Shown: positions 25,848-40,900 of the stretch, in pieces
How positions within the stretch are numbered: the first letter of the stretch is position 1
Layout: every line of letters begins with the position of its first letter
Source: Patella vulgata
Taxonomy: Eukaryota; Mollusca; Gastropoda; Patellidae
Direction of reading: 5' to 3'
Assembly: GCF_932274485.2 (NCBI RefSeq)
Contig: NC_065882.2
Coordinates: 79,014,767-79,078,766, forward strand
DNA: 64,000 nt
The notes under the pieces: model-generated
The model's database searches: none
Told to the model about the DNA's origin: nothing
Seen by the model: only the letters and a program-made list of their open reading frames with translations
Program-made: the position numbers and the translations under genes

Positions 25848-28800
25848 ATAGCACACTGTATAACGCATGCCTGTCTTCATTATCCCAGTCTGTGAACAAA
25901 ACAGTACGACGTTAAATCCAATTTCATGTTTATTTGACATTGTTTTTGCAAGAGTAGAATTTGGAGATTTGTATTTAGAAATTTGTTGTTCTTTGGTGAC
26001 ATGTTTCTGGTGACATATAAATGTACATTTTTGATTTTCCAAAAGAAATTTTATAATTATATTATAATACAGCTGAATTAAAGAAAGATACAATTTAAAA
26101 ATCTGATATGACAAATGTCTTATTTGTAAAGCAAATACTGATTTTAAGATACACATGTTAATTTTTGTATACACATTTTGAAATACGACAACAAATGAAA
26201 AAATAAGAATTTGTATTGCGGTCTATGAGTTAAGAATTAAGAATTAAGAAGACTGAATAAAAAACATTAGATACATTACTCAAAAACTTGGACTAGGACA
26301 TTCCTGGACGGATTGTCACCGCTTAAGGCTACTGTATTTTAACTTTATTGTTAGATACGAACACTGTTCATGTAAGTCTACTTTCCCTTTATTCCTATAT
26401 TGTAAACAAGGTAAATAAACAAATAGATACTGAAAATGTTGACATATCAATTCGTTGTAAACTATTATTCAGATATTTATTAACACGACATGCCCATGTT
26501 CAACTCTCTACTCTATCTGATGGCAGGGGTGTAAATAGATCAGTATGTCCACTAGATTTATAGATTTAACGATAAAATGCATACTCGAGACTAAGTCTCT
26601 TTTGTCCAGTACCGTTGCTACGATAATAAACCACCAAAGCTTTAATTTCATACATTAATTTCATGGTGTCATTGATATCAGTTTTTAAATATCATGTTCT
26701 CATTGATATCGTTGATTAATTTCATGTTTCCATTGATATCATTAATTAATTTCATGTTTCCATTGATATCATTGATCAATGTCATGTTCCATTGATGTCA
26801 TTAATTAATTTCATGTTCCCATTGATATCATTAATTAATGCCATGTTCCCATTGATATCATTGATTAATGCCATGTTCCCACTGACATCATTGATTAATT
26901 TCATGTTCCAGGTGATATCATTAATTAATTTCATGTTCCCATTAATTAATTTCATGCCCCGATTGATATCCTTAATTAATTCCATGTTCCCCTTGATGTC
27001 ATTAATTAATTTCAAGTTCCCATTGATATCATTAATTAATATCACACCCTCATCCAGGTCGCTAATCACCATTTGTATTATCGGAAAATATCAAATCTTC
27101 CGGGGTTTAATCAGCAATGCAGTGCCTCTTGAAGTCTCGATTTTACATAATTTGGTCTTTGTTTTTCAACAATATACAATAAAAAAGGAACAGTGATGCT
27201 TTAAATCACAAGATCTACCATTAAGTCAAGTTGCGTGGTTTTATACCCAAACTTGTACATGACAAGGATTAGCGCCTCGTCGGACCCCCCCCCCCCCCGC
27301 ACCACACATACACACAATCAGATCATTTACTGAAACATACATTACACAAGAGCTAAATCTGCCAATTGCAGGTCTTTCTTTAGGCCTGAAATGTTATCTC
27401 AATTATTAATTAGACATTAATTAACTTATCCAGACCATAATCAACTCTCGATGACATCGCTAGCCTGCGATATTTACTGGATTAGAACCCGGTCTGCTGC
27501 TGCTGCTGATTAAATAAAAAAATGGATAATCGAGACTAAAATTGAATCGCTACATTCTCGGTTCAGAGTGGATCGATTTGACTGAAATTTTCAGCCAATT
27601 GCCTTTACATTATCTAGTTTTTAACTATTATAGTGAGAGTTTCCAGCTCTTTATCTGATCTTCCAAAATGTATCTTTAATGTCTCTAGAAGAATTTAAAA
27701 ATACAACAAATGTTATAGCTCATATTACGTATCTATGGCGGTATATTAGATTCAAAACTCTATATATAATAATGTGGCGCTATCGTCTAATTTCTAACTT
27801 TTATTCATGTAATTTCTAAATTAAGACAATGTATAATCCAATTTCTTTATTTGTTCAGCGTAAATTTTAATTCTATATCTTATTTTTATTATTAAGACGA
27901 AAAATATCTTTTCATTGGCGCTTTACATGTTTAGCATGAACATGAACATTTCTATTGAGCAGCGATCATTATGACGTCGTATGGTGTCGCCACTGCGTGC
28001 TCAATTTGGTGATTGCGCACCTGATTAGGACAAATATATTCCCCATATAATCCATGTTATAATGATATATATCATCTACATTACAGCTTACCAAGTACAG
28101 TGTAATACTGGATACTACAGTACTTCAATGTCTACATGTCAGCCATGTAATACATGTAATAATGACATGTGCGATCCCGATACTGGTGTTTGTAGTAATG
28201 GATGTAAAGACGATTATTACGGTGATAAATGTCAGCAGTCCTGTAGTAGTACATGTAATAATAACAGATGTGATCGTCATACTGGTTTTTGTAGTAATGG
28301 ATGTAAAGACGGTTATTATGGTGATAAATGTGAAGCCCGATGTAGTTATGGGTGTTTAAACTATCCGTGTAATGAAATAGGCGGTAGCTGTCTATGTAAA
28401 TACGATTATTATGGTGAAAAATGTCAGCAGCTCTGTAGTACTAACTGTATAAACAGTAAATGTTCCACAGAATCTTCATCTTCATCACCAGAATGTACCG
28501 ATGGTTGTATTGATGGTTATCAAGATTCTTATTGTCAATCACCATGTCCTGTTAACTGTAAAACATGTCAACAAGATGGATCATCATGTATTGCATGTAA
28601 TCCAGGATGGTTTGGTACAGACTGTTTTTCACCATGTTCTAGTAATTGTGTCGGAGAATGTAATAAGTTAGATGGTAGATGTAATGACTGTAAACCTGAT
28701 ACAGTTGGTCCATACTGTAACCTTACATGTGGTCCAGAATGTCAACCAATAACACACCATACCAGTATCACCTGTGATAGAACTGGTAGATGTACTGACT

Positions 28801-31800
28801 GTCTTATAGGAATATATGGTAAAGGATGTAATATAAGCTGTAGTACAGGATGTAATGGGGGATGTGGAAGATATGATGGTAAATGTACTAACTGTATTAT
28901 AGGAAGGTATGGTGATAAATGTGATAAGAAGTGTAGTACAATATGTGATGGTGGATGTAGAGGATATAATGGTAGATGCACTGACTGCATTGTAGGAAGA
29001 TATGGCGATAGATGTGATAAGAACTGTAGTACATTATGTGATGGTGGATGTAGCAGACATATTGGTAAATGTAGGAACTGTATTTTAGGGAGATATGGTT
29101 ATTATTGTGATAAAAACTGTAGTACAGGATGTAATGGTGGCTGTGGTAGAAATTATGGAGAATGTACTAGCTGTATAGAAAGCAGATATGGTAAAAAATG
29201 TGATAAGAGTTGTAGTACAGGATGTGATGGTGGATGTAATAAAAGTGATGGTACATGTACATCTTGTATTAAAGGTAAAACTGGAGACATGTGTGACATT
29301 GACTGTAATAATAATTGTACTGTTTGTAATCAGGGTAATCCCAACTCTTGTACTGAATGTAAAGATGGAAGATGGGGATCATCATGTAATAAACTATGTA
29401 ATATTAACTGTAAACCAGTAGTTGGTACAACTGTTGGTAAATGTAATATAACAAGTGGATTATGTACTGATGGATGTAAAACAGGATTATATGGTATAGA
29501 TTGTAATAATGATTGTCGGTCTAATTGTAAAGATGGTTTATGTGATCAGATGACAGGAAATTGTATCATTGGATGTTTACCTGGTAAAATAGGGTCTAAC
29601 TGTACAACAGGTAGATTTTATTTTTTCTTACTTTTATTTTAATATAATTCGTATAATGTTATATGTTTATAAAATTAGGTCTACCCATTGCTCAAGGTAT
29701 TTTTATTGTGGTATAAGGTGTGTGCTTTAGATCATAAGGCCTGTTACTGTGTCAACCGTTGTGGTTTTAATTCCATGCTTTTATATGACAACCTCTGGAT
29801 TCTGCAAGTTCGGCGTGGTTTCTCCTTGTCAGTGGTGCAGCTGTATAGTCGTTCGGATGGGACGAAACAGCAAGGACCAGTGTATACATTGACGTGCATG
29901 TAGAAGATCCCTTGACAGTTAAAATTCGATATATGAGTAGGCCATAGTGCCGCTGCCCGGGCAAAATTTTCCTCATAACATACTGTATTGTTATACCCGT
30001 CTTCATTAGCCCAGTAGGAACAGAACAGTAAACCCAATTTCATTTCATTTCAATTCATTCTCCAAGTTCCTCCCACTGCCAAAAGCCCCTTTGCACTAAC
30101 AAATTATTGTATGAAAATTTACTTATTTTTGTGTTGTATAGATGATACGAAAAAAATACCAATTGTCTTGTATTGACAGCTTGTTCATAAGGAAGTTATG
30201 TTTGTCTTGTATTAACAGACTGTGAAGCTGGTAGTTATGGTGACAACTGTACGAGACAATGTGGCAATTGTGGTAATAAAAGACCATGTGATGTAATTAC
30301 TGGTAGTTGCGGACTTGCTGGTTGCGCTGATGGCTTTCAAGGTCCTACTTGTCAAGGTTGGCTACTTACATTTTATTAGTCCTGGAAGTTGCTTTCAGAA
30401 GGAACATTCATCAATCCGAAGCATTTGGGATGAGAAACAGCTTATTCACCTCTTCATTGAGGTGCTCTAACCTCCATCTACTGCTGGGCCAGATAACTCA
30501 TGATTTGATTGATTGATTTTCGACCAGACGATTGATTATAAAGATATTATCGTTCTAATTTAGTAGAGCATCAATACAATATTTCATGATTCGATTGTCT
30601 GTAGACCAAACGGCGTGGATACTCCATATCTCCCCAGTGTAAAATCTGCATGGGTATACACCAGGCCATACACTCGATATCTGAATCATATGAGAATAGG
30701 TGAAATCATGTGATCATGGAGACATTAGCACAATGTAAATTGCTTTTAATAGAATTGTTATAAGATACGTCCTTTCTATGGTAGAAAATTCACTTTTTTC
30801 AAATATAAGACACAAACCCAACGCTAATTTTGTTCCAAATTATAATACCCAAGTTAACACCTAAGCACAATTTCAATGAATTGAACCGAGTCGGTAAACC
30901 TTCATATATCCTACCGTTAAGAAGATAAACGTTGAAAGTAAAGAAAACGTATCTTTGTTTTGTATATAATTCCAGAGACAAAATCTCCCAAAAATTACGC
31001 AGTGGTAATAAGTGTGGTGTTGATCCTTATTGTTATTGTAATTGTTGTAATCGGTGCTACTCTGTTCTATAGAAGATATAGGTGAGTATAGTTATTTTAT
31101 GGGAGTTGGGTGGCCGAATGGTTAACGTAGATCAGAGGGTCTGCCATTGGGTCAAGTGTCGTGGTTTCGATTCCCCTTTTTTACGTTACAAGAAGTAGGA
31201 TCGCCTGTCCATCCTTGTGGGCTTTCTCCAGCTCCTCCGGTTTCTTCCCACTGCTGAAGACCCCTACGTGCAAAGTCCTGAAATGACCTAGTTTGTGTCG
31301 AGTGGACGTTAAACCTCATTTTGTTTCATAGAAATCTAATGGACCTGTGAAATCAAAATAAAGTATGTAGAGTGTATTTACTTAGAAGTAAAAGTACAAA
31401 AAATTGTAAGAGCGCGTAGGATGAAATAAGTGACGAATTTATTTGGTTTCAATCACATTTAATTAAAGCATATCAATAGATTTTTATAGGTGGCCCTCAT
31501 TTGACGGATGCGGTTTATATAAAATGAAGATATTGTTTTAAACCGTCGAATAATTATTGTAGCCCCATAACTACCATGGAAATGCTCGAAGGAGAAGGTC
31601 ACTGTACTAAAAAGCTTAAGTTTGAAAATAAACAAAATCTAAAAGTACAGTAGTTTATGAATATCAGTATTTAGAAGACCGATTAAGCTTATTTGCGAGC
31701 GCATTTAATGACTCCCCCGAAGATAAGCTTTAAGCTGAGGTGTGTCGAGAGGCACAGGGGCAAGAGCGCACCTTAAACGTGACAGACTGCGTTTAGTAAA

Positions 31801-34800
31801 ACGTTCATTTTACTCCTCTCCAAAGTATCCACTTCACATACTTGTCGCAATTAATTTAGGATTACACCCCAATCAAAATAGTACTAATTCCGGCAATGTT
31901 TGTCAGCTGGGGTTTATGATAACATTTAAAGTAAAAACCCGAAAAATTGGATTCACTTAATGATACATAAATTCTCTTAACAAATTACGATGCAGGATTT
32001 GGGTACTAAATATGCGAATTGATGTCAATCTTTATTATTGGTTACGTTTATAAGTTGGGTAACCGAATGGTTTAACGCGTGCGTGTTAAATTATAAGGTC
32101 TGCCAATGGGTCCAAGCATGCAGCACTGTGCAATGCTAAGGGTCGCTGGCTAGTTGTGGAAAGCCAGTAAGCCGAAAACTTCCCACATGCAATGTGTGAC
32201 GCATACCTGCTAAATATTTTAATAGCCTTGTGATCGTCTAGTATTTATATTTCTCATTTTAGTAATCCTTTTCACGTTGTGTATTTTATTCTTAATCTCC
32301 GCCGCTAAAACGTTTGTCTACCAGGAATAACAATGCATCGGTTCGTTTCTACATTTTGTATCAAGCACTGGATACATCGGTTACAAAGTTACATTACGAT
32401 ACTTAAGATTAACACTTCAACCCCAACTCCTGTAAAAGTCCAAAGAACCCAGGCGGTGTCGGACTTGATGCCTACCCTCTCTAAGAATTAAGCAGCCGCC
32501 TGTCGAACGCCAAGAGCCCTGTTGGCTTTCTATCCTTGGGTTTCGGCTTTCATTTATCTAATTGGTCAAATATGACGTAATTAATTAATAAATTAATATG
32601 ACGTAATTAATTATATGACGTAATTAATTATATATAACGTAATTAATTAATTAATTAATTTCAGTGCGTGAGATATGACTTCTATACAATAAATGTATAT
32701 GAACCCAATAATTAGTTAAAGATATATTATTAATATAATGCTATTATTAATTCAAAGAGCACAAATTCTATCAACATTGCTACAAGCACGGTGGTTTTCT
32801 CCGCATCCTCCGCTTTCCTCCTACGGCTAAAGATCTCTTCGCACAACCGAATTATTGAAATATGTTAGTTCCGAAATAGCCTAGTTTGTTTCGAGTGGAT
32901 TTAACCCCATTTTCTTTTTCCCTCACTCTCTCTCTCTCTCTCTTCATAATTTGCAGACGACAGAAATCTACAACACCCGGTCACGTACAAGTAAACGATT
33001 TACCAATGAATTCAGTTGTGCCAAAGTCTAAAGAAAGTCCATCAAAAGGTCGGTTATTTTCTTTTATGCAAACTCAATTTATCTGGTCGTATAGTATGGA
33101 CAACATTTCGGTCCATAAATCCTGTTTGTTTTTTTGTGGTTCAATTAAAGCCTGATCTTTCGGGACCTTGATTAGTTTGACTAGCGAGATAAGTATGGAC
33201 AACATTTCGGTCCATTATTCCTGTTTGTATTTTTGTGGTTCAATTAAAGCCTGATCTTTCGTGACCTTGTTTGTTTGACTAGCGAGATAAGAGGAAGGAT
33301 TCTACAACTTATCGTATAACACAACTTTTACTACACGCCGCAGGCCGCACAGGTTGTCATCCGATCATTTATAAAGTCGGACAAGTTGTGCCAGATAATG
33401 GTTTTATACGGGATAGATGGAGAAATAGATTATAGCTGGTTAACATTAAAAAGTGAGACCCGAAATTAAATATGAACTTGGAGACAATACACAATCAATG
33501 CACAATCGCAATATATCTCATGGCCATTAGCTTCTCGTGAATATGTATGTGTAAACAACTGACCGTGTTCATTAGTTATAGCCAAGTCCATGCAGACCAG
33601 TAAGAGGGTTTACAAACCCACTTGATTTCATTTTGTCAACACGATTGAGGGATAATTAAATTCTCCCCACCCACATCGAGTTTCAGATGTTTATTGCCCA
33701 CGTTTACTTACTTTATTCCTCCAAATTTGCATATCCTTGGTAACGAGCTAGAGTACAGTATATAACATCATAGATGTCCCCCTCCCCTTTTATTTAGTGC
33801 ATTGTCATATATTGAAGAAATAACAAATGTAATGAAATACTTGTTCGTTGTTTTCGTTCGTCGACCGCGTCTGTTATTTGAAGAAATAACAAATTTAATG
33901 AAATTAATTTTTTGATTTGGTAAACGTGTGTGTATTTGCCCACCTGCTACAGTTAATTTATTCTCACGATTTAATGATTTATCGTTTATTTAGTGGACAA
34001 GACACTCCTACCAACTGGTAATCCTTATGCGAATCTGGCAGCCTCTTCAGAGACATTAGATGAAGATATAACCTTCGATGACGCACAGGTTTACGTCAAC
34101 GTTGAAGAAGAGACTAAAACGTATACACGTATTGAATTGACCGATCTCTTGCAGCACATCAGAACAAAAAAGAAAGAAAACAGATTAAAAGCTGAATATC
34201 TGGTATGATGTAATACGATGACTCTTACATGCCATGCGGCAGTGGTTATTCTCGAAGCAATGTTAACGAACAATTGAAACATTTGGTAGCCGATCAACTG
34301 AATTCTTTTTGTTGGGTCCAGTGGTTATTTAGTACTGGCTTCTGTTATACATCGATCAAGTATGCAGTTTTGGGGATTTTTGAATTGAGAGGAGATCTTA
34401 AGATTCGTTCAGAAATGTGACCAAATCTAGATTTAATAACCAGACAATCAAAGCTGTTCTATTTTAGAAAAAATAAAACATTTTAACGAAAAAATTATAT
34501 AAGTTTAAACAAAGCAAATCCATTAAAAATATCTGTCCGATATTTTTTCCTTTTCAGAGTTTTCCAAGTGGACTTTGTTCAGCATATGATTATTGTATGA
34601 ATGCTGTTAATAAGCCTAAAAATAGATATAAAAACATATGTGCTTGTAAGTATAAGTAATTAAATATACAAATTTATAAGTCGGAAATTTTATTGTACGA
34701 GATATTGGCAGTTTACTAATTACATTATCTTTATGTACGTTATTTGGATGGATTTAACGTCCAATCAACACAAATTAGGTCAATTAGGGACTAACACACG

Positions 34801-34933
34801 GTTCAATTTTATTTAAATGTTTGGCTTGCGCGAAGTGGTCTGTAGCAGTGGGAGAAAACCGGAGGACCCCTAGAAAACCCACGTGGTTGCATCTTCAATG
34901 ACATAATATTTTAAACAATATAATTGATAGGTT

Positions 34934-34978
<45 letters not shown>

Positions 34979-37900
34979 CAGTAAATTAAAAACGTGTATT
35001 ATATATAATTTATTACAGTTGATCATTCAAGAGTTAAACTGGATATAGAAAATGGTGACCCTAATTCTGATTACATCAACGCTTGTTACATAACTGTAAG
35101 TTATTCTGTTAAATCTGTATTTAGTAGGGAGCCACCGGGGCTCAGTGAGTAAGACGTTAGCTCGCTAACCTTCAATTCCCGTTTTCCATCGCGAAACTTT
35201 CCGACGTGGTTCCTATTTGTCAGTGCAGGACAGGTAAGTTTATGATATCCAAAGTTACATAGTGTGTTCATAATCGAAGAAATCCGTTTAAAAAATAGGA
35301 AGGTTCAACACAAGTTAGGTGTTTCTATTTAACAACACAAACTTGTGTTTTTGAAACAACACAAAACTTATCAAACAACACAAACTTGTGTAAAAAAAAT
35401 CTACACACGACTTGTGTTAAAATTTTTGAAACTTGTGTTGAAATTTCTGAAACTTGTGTGAAAATTCTGAAACTTGTGTTAGAATTTATGAAACTTGTTT
35501 ATAACCAATTTGTATCCAGTATAGCAACCTTTCCCATACAGCCCATCTTTTTATTCTGTTTTAACTGTAATGTTTGATAAATGACATGACAATAAGTTTA
35601 TTTGTTAAAATATTATTTATTCATTAAATTATATGAAAAATTAAATTAATGCCAAATCAATACTAAACAGACATTTCGAAGGGTAAATCCAATGCAAGCT
35701 TACTCTTCCGGACACCTGTTACCACTTTTCGTCATGTATTTTTTGGTATACAATAAAAAAATATCTAAATTTAATAACAGCCAAACCAAGCACTAAAGAC
35801 ATTAATTATGCGCTAAACTGAAATACTTTCAATAACTGAAAAGCTTCAAACAAATGAAATATAAGAGACATATTTATATACACGTCATAAGCAAGATTCA
35901 GCCACGGTGTGTTGAGATCCAACACAAGTTTTTTTTAGTGTATATTTAACTTCTAGCATATTTTAGCTAATGTACATGTATTTACCAGATATTGTGCGCA
36001 TATTTAACATTCGTGAAGGTGTGCGCGTACGCTAGGGTCAATGGTCCAACATCTTTAGATAGATTACAGTGTGAATATTGTGGCTATTATTCCTTACATG
36101 TAATCTGAGTCATGCTATTATCGACTGTGTCCTATTTATGCAAAAACAACTGGATGTAATGGAATTGTATTCACACGAAGAGGTAACCGACAATAAATTC
36201 CTCGTTAAAATGCTCGCTCTCCGTAACGTCGACGATCACGTGCGGAAACAAACAGTACTGTTTATATTCCTAGTCTGTAATAGTAAGTGCAAGAGGACCG
36301 CACTACACGCAAAACAAAATTCTACAAGATAAACCTGCGAACAAGACAGAAAATAGACACTGAACCAAATAAACAAATATCAAAACAAGTGAATGGATCC
36401 AGGGGCCAGCCGTAAGCGTCCACTGCGCTGTACAGTCCCGTGACTGTAGTGACACAGACTTCACTCGAATTTGAAAACAATCAGGAATACAAAAAAGAAG
36501 TAAGATAAGATCACTCTATCTAAATGTGATTCGTTAGACAGTGTAAATCTAGAAGCTTATCCTTCAACATTTTTCTTCTTCTTATTATTATTATTATTTT
36601 ATGTGCTTACTATTATTATTTTATTCACTGTTTTGTAATACTAGATATTCTAGCTAGTGTTTATATAATTAACATCTAGCATATTATGGCTATATGGTTC
36701 ACATATATTAAACATCTAGCATTTTCTGTAAGTATATCTAACACGTGGTATCTTCCAGCTAGTGTTTGCATTATCACATCTAGCATATTCTACCTATATA
36801 TAGATAGGGCATACTCCAGGTAGTGTTTGTATAATTAGCACCTAGATTAAGTTAGCTGGTGTACTTATATTTTACATCTAGCATATTCCAGCTAGTGTAC
36901 ACATATTTTAAAGGACAGTTTCAGCCGAAACTATACCCTTTTATTTTTGTTTATGAGATATTTCGATCTGTTTACACAGGGATATGGCGATGCTGAAAAC
37001 AAGTATATCGCTTCACAAGGTGAGAAGGTTTTGTAAATATTTTCATTTATTATAAATCGCATCAGGTAAAACGTGATCCTTGGTTGTATAAAAAATTAGA
37101 CGTGTTCTCACGAAACATTTGGAAAGCAACGAACTCGCGCTGAAAGAACAGATACTTGCAACTTAACTCATGGATTAACTGGCCCATGAGTTTTGTAAAC
37201 ATTTAATATAAATCGCATCCGTCAAATGGGGACCAATGTTTTAAAGTAAATTAAATGTTTCCTCATGAAGCATTTGGAAAATAACGAACTCACCCTGAAA
37301 GAACGGATAATTGCAACCTAACTTTGAACATTTTAACCATAAATGGATTTACTGGCCCCATGAGTTTTGTAAAAACTTCATTTAATATAAATCGCATCCG
37401 TCAAATGGGGGGGGGGGGGCCTATAAGATATTAGATGTGTTTGTGTGAAGACTTTGGTAGATTACGATCTCGCTTAGAAAAAACAAATAATTTCATCCAA
37501 CGCCCTCTAACGATTCTGTGTACTTTTACAACTACACCAAAATACACTCTACATATTCTTTTTTTATTTTCACAGGTCCAAATGATGTTATCATTAAAGA
37601 TTTTTTACGATTATTGTGGGTTTCACAGACTGGAAAGATTGTTATGTTGACTAATCTGGTTGAAATGGGAACTGTATGTTAAAACTCTCATTTAATTTCT
37701 ATGAAAACTGCGGTGATATAGGAATAGCATTATGTAACGTTCATAATATCATTATGCTTCATTAATAATAGCATTATGTAACACCCATAATAGCACCATG
37801 TTATATTCTTACTTAATAGTATTATTTAACATTTATAATATTATGTTACATTCATCATAACATTATGGAACATTTTTAAGATCGTTATATAGCATTCATC

Positions 37901-40900
37901 ATAGCATTATGCCACATTCAACATGCAATTTAACAAAATCTTGATAAAATATGTCGAAATTTACTACTTGTCTGGGGGCGCCTAAAGTGTCTTTGCTCTT
38001 GGATGCTGCTACGAACCCTTGCCATCCCATGACTGGACTTGTCTTAAATTAATCGTCGATATTAATATTACTAGGACCAATGTTAATAATATGATGTTTC
38101 AGAAAAAATGTTTCAAGTATTGGCCCGACAGCGGCGAGAACATGAAGTATGGTAAAATCTCTATGACATTGATGAAGGAGGATATTTTTGCTCACTTCAC
38201 TGTTAGAACTCTGAAAATAACAAAGGTATGTTTTACGTTTAATCAATATATGCTAAAGCGACATGAAATGGGATAAAACGGTCTGTTTTACTGCAAAATC
38301 CGAGTTAATGAAGCTGGGCATACGCTATGCAGTTCTATGTTTTCGTAGCCGGTTTGTTCAGAAAATTGTCACATTAAACCGCGATTTATTACTTCTAAAT
38401 GTTTTCTAGGACGAATGTGGGTCTAGGACCATTACATGTTTTGAGGTACATTTGCTATCCGGGAAACAATTCCCTATTTCACTCTGCATGGCGTGTTTTA
38501 GTAGCCGATTGGGTCAGGAGAAGAGAACATTAAGCATTACTTTAAAATGTTTTCTAGGATGAATGTGGATCTAGGACTATTAAACAGTACCATTATACAT
38601 CATGGCCTGATAAAGGTGTTCCTAATGATATGGTGTCATTGGTTGAATTCAGAAGTAAAGTCATTAAAGCCAGGTCACCACATCCAGGACCAATGGTAGT
38701 ACACTGCAGGTGTGTAAACCCTTTCTGTAAAGTTTATTAAACTCTGTTATCCAGTAGATGATTAGTCCTGATATTGAATGGGTGTAAACAACTTTATCTT
38801 CGCTACCAATTCAAACCTCATTTCTGTTATTAGATATTACCATATACCTGGTACATGAACCTATGTATGTGTCAAATATTGGCACGACAGTGGCGGACAG
38901 ATGAAGTATGGTCAAATTTCTATGACATTTATCAAGGAGGAAATCTTTTCTCACTTTCTCGTTCGAGTGGAACAAAAAACCGAGAGCCCCTGTACCCATG
39001 GGCGTGCACGTACAAGAACCATTGGCCCTTGAAATTCGATAGAAGAGTAGGCCGTAGTTTCGCATTCCGGGCAAAATTCATGACACACCGTTTGGCACAG
39101 GAACGTCTTCATTATAGCTCAGTTGATACAGTGGGACGCGATTTCATTTCTTTTTCCATTCAAAAGGCGATAATTTTTTAAGATGCCAATGAACAGCCAT
39201 CTGAAATGTTGGTCAGAGCTTTGTTCTTAAATGCCTTTATATTGTTTCGTCTTCAGTGCTGGTATTGGACGAACAGGAACTTTTCTAGGTTTAGATAAGT
39301 TGATAGGAGAAGCTAGAGCAGAAGGATCTGTAGATATCTATAAATGTGTTAAACAGATGAGATATGAACGAGTTAACATGGTCCAGACTTGGGTATGTTT
39401 ATTTAAATATATATACTGTATCATGCATAAAGCATGCGAGAGAGAGAGGGAGAGAGAGAGAGAGAGAGAGAGAGTAATGACTCTGACGTTTCTAGAAAAC
39501 AATCACCAAAACATTTATTGCACATTAAATATAATCTTATTTAAATATTACAGGAACAATATGTATTTCTACATGATGCGTTAGCGGCTTGGTATGTCGC
39601 GGGAGCTATTACGTTTCCGGTGACGTCATATCAACAAGATTATCAAACACTACTAACGGTCAATAGTTCATCTGGTAAATCACAGCTTCAGGAACGATTT
39701 CAGGTAAATACAAATAAAATGAAATGGGGTTTAACAGCGGCTTTTTTCTGCACCAACTGGGCTAATGAAGACGGGCATACGCCGTACAGTATAACACGAG
39801 AGCAGAATGTTTGCACGGACAGCGGCACCGAATCTATTTTCAACTGCCAATGGCTATTTTACGTGCATGCAAACGTGTACATGTGACCTCAGTTTTTCGT
39901 CCAATAGTTTATATGGTAAAACACAGCTCCAAGAACGATTTCAGGTACATATAAATAAAACAAAATGGGATTTAACGGCTTCTTTTCTTCATTAACCGAA
40001 GACGCGTATACGTCAAACAGTATGCTACGACAGGAGAGTGTTGCGCTAAATGTAATTTCAACTATCACTGCTTCTTTCATTTTCACACATGACCGAGTTT
40101 TTTTTTGTCCCATCTGAAGTACTAGACACTGTCAGTTGCCAGCCCCCAACCCCCCTCATCTAGCACGCATGACTGTTAGGGGGAAACTACACCGGAAAAT
40201 ACTGGAGAACTTTCTCAAGGGATCGAACCAACGATCTGCTGGTGAGTGAAACAGGGTCTTACTCGCTGAGTTACCACGGCGTCAGTCCTTTAAATACCGA
40301 AACCATAAACTATATCATTCAAATATTTTTTACAATATATTTTAACGTATAAATTAGGGACCTGTTTCACGAAATTTTAACTAAGATAAAATCCAAATTT
40401 TAGCAATTTGATTGGATAATATAAGATTGATTTTAGTGCTTAGCCAATCAAAAATGAAGTATCTACTAAAATTTGGATCGTATCTTTAGTTAAGATTTCG
40501 AGAAACAGGGCCCTACTTTTGTAATTTATAATAGACTATGAATCTGTATTTCAGATGCTTGATGATGTATGCCCACAACAAAGATCAACTGATTGTTCAG
40601 TAGCTTTATCAGAAGAAAACAAAAATAAAAACAGAGATCAGTCAATACTAGCATGTTAGTAGTTTTATTGGTTTTATTGGTTTTATTTTAAACAGAGATC
40701 AGTCAATACTAGCATGTTAGTGGTTTTATTGGTTTTATTTTAAACATGTTATATTTATTTTCTTTCACGTCTTGAACATAAATATTTACATATTTACAAG
40801 ATGGAGGAAACTGATTCCATTGTTTAGTGAAATGAAATTGGATTTAACGACCTACTGTTCTGCTCCTACCTGGCTAATGAAGACGGACATGCGCCATACA

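Noticed and set aside
25788-26174. Frames ending in RERERERER
   Set aside because: These are (GA/CT)n tails of SINE B read as codons; the same occurs near 39430 and 61100.
26782-27196. Open frames on both strands with 10-residue repeats (LINFMFPLIS / NDINGNMALI)
   Set aside because: They follow from a 30-bp minisatellite whose period is a multiple of three. There is no start context, domain or splice support, and it lies in an intron.
28742-28990. Minus-strand open frame across the EGF exon
   Set aside because: Shadow of the repetitive, stop-poor EGF coding sequence.
31742-31960. Possible small basic protein
   Set aside because: No recognisable domain, no splice support, and it lies in intron 7 of the receptor gene.
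39231-39584. Separate small phosphatase gene starting at MPLYCFVFSAGIGRTG
   Set aside because: The frame simply reads through intron sequence into exon 16; the real exon begins after CTTCAG and joins exon 15 at HC.
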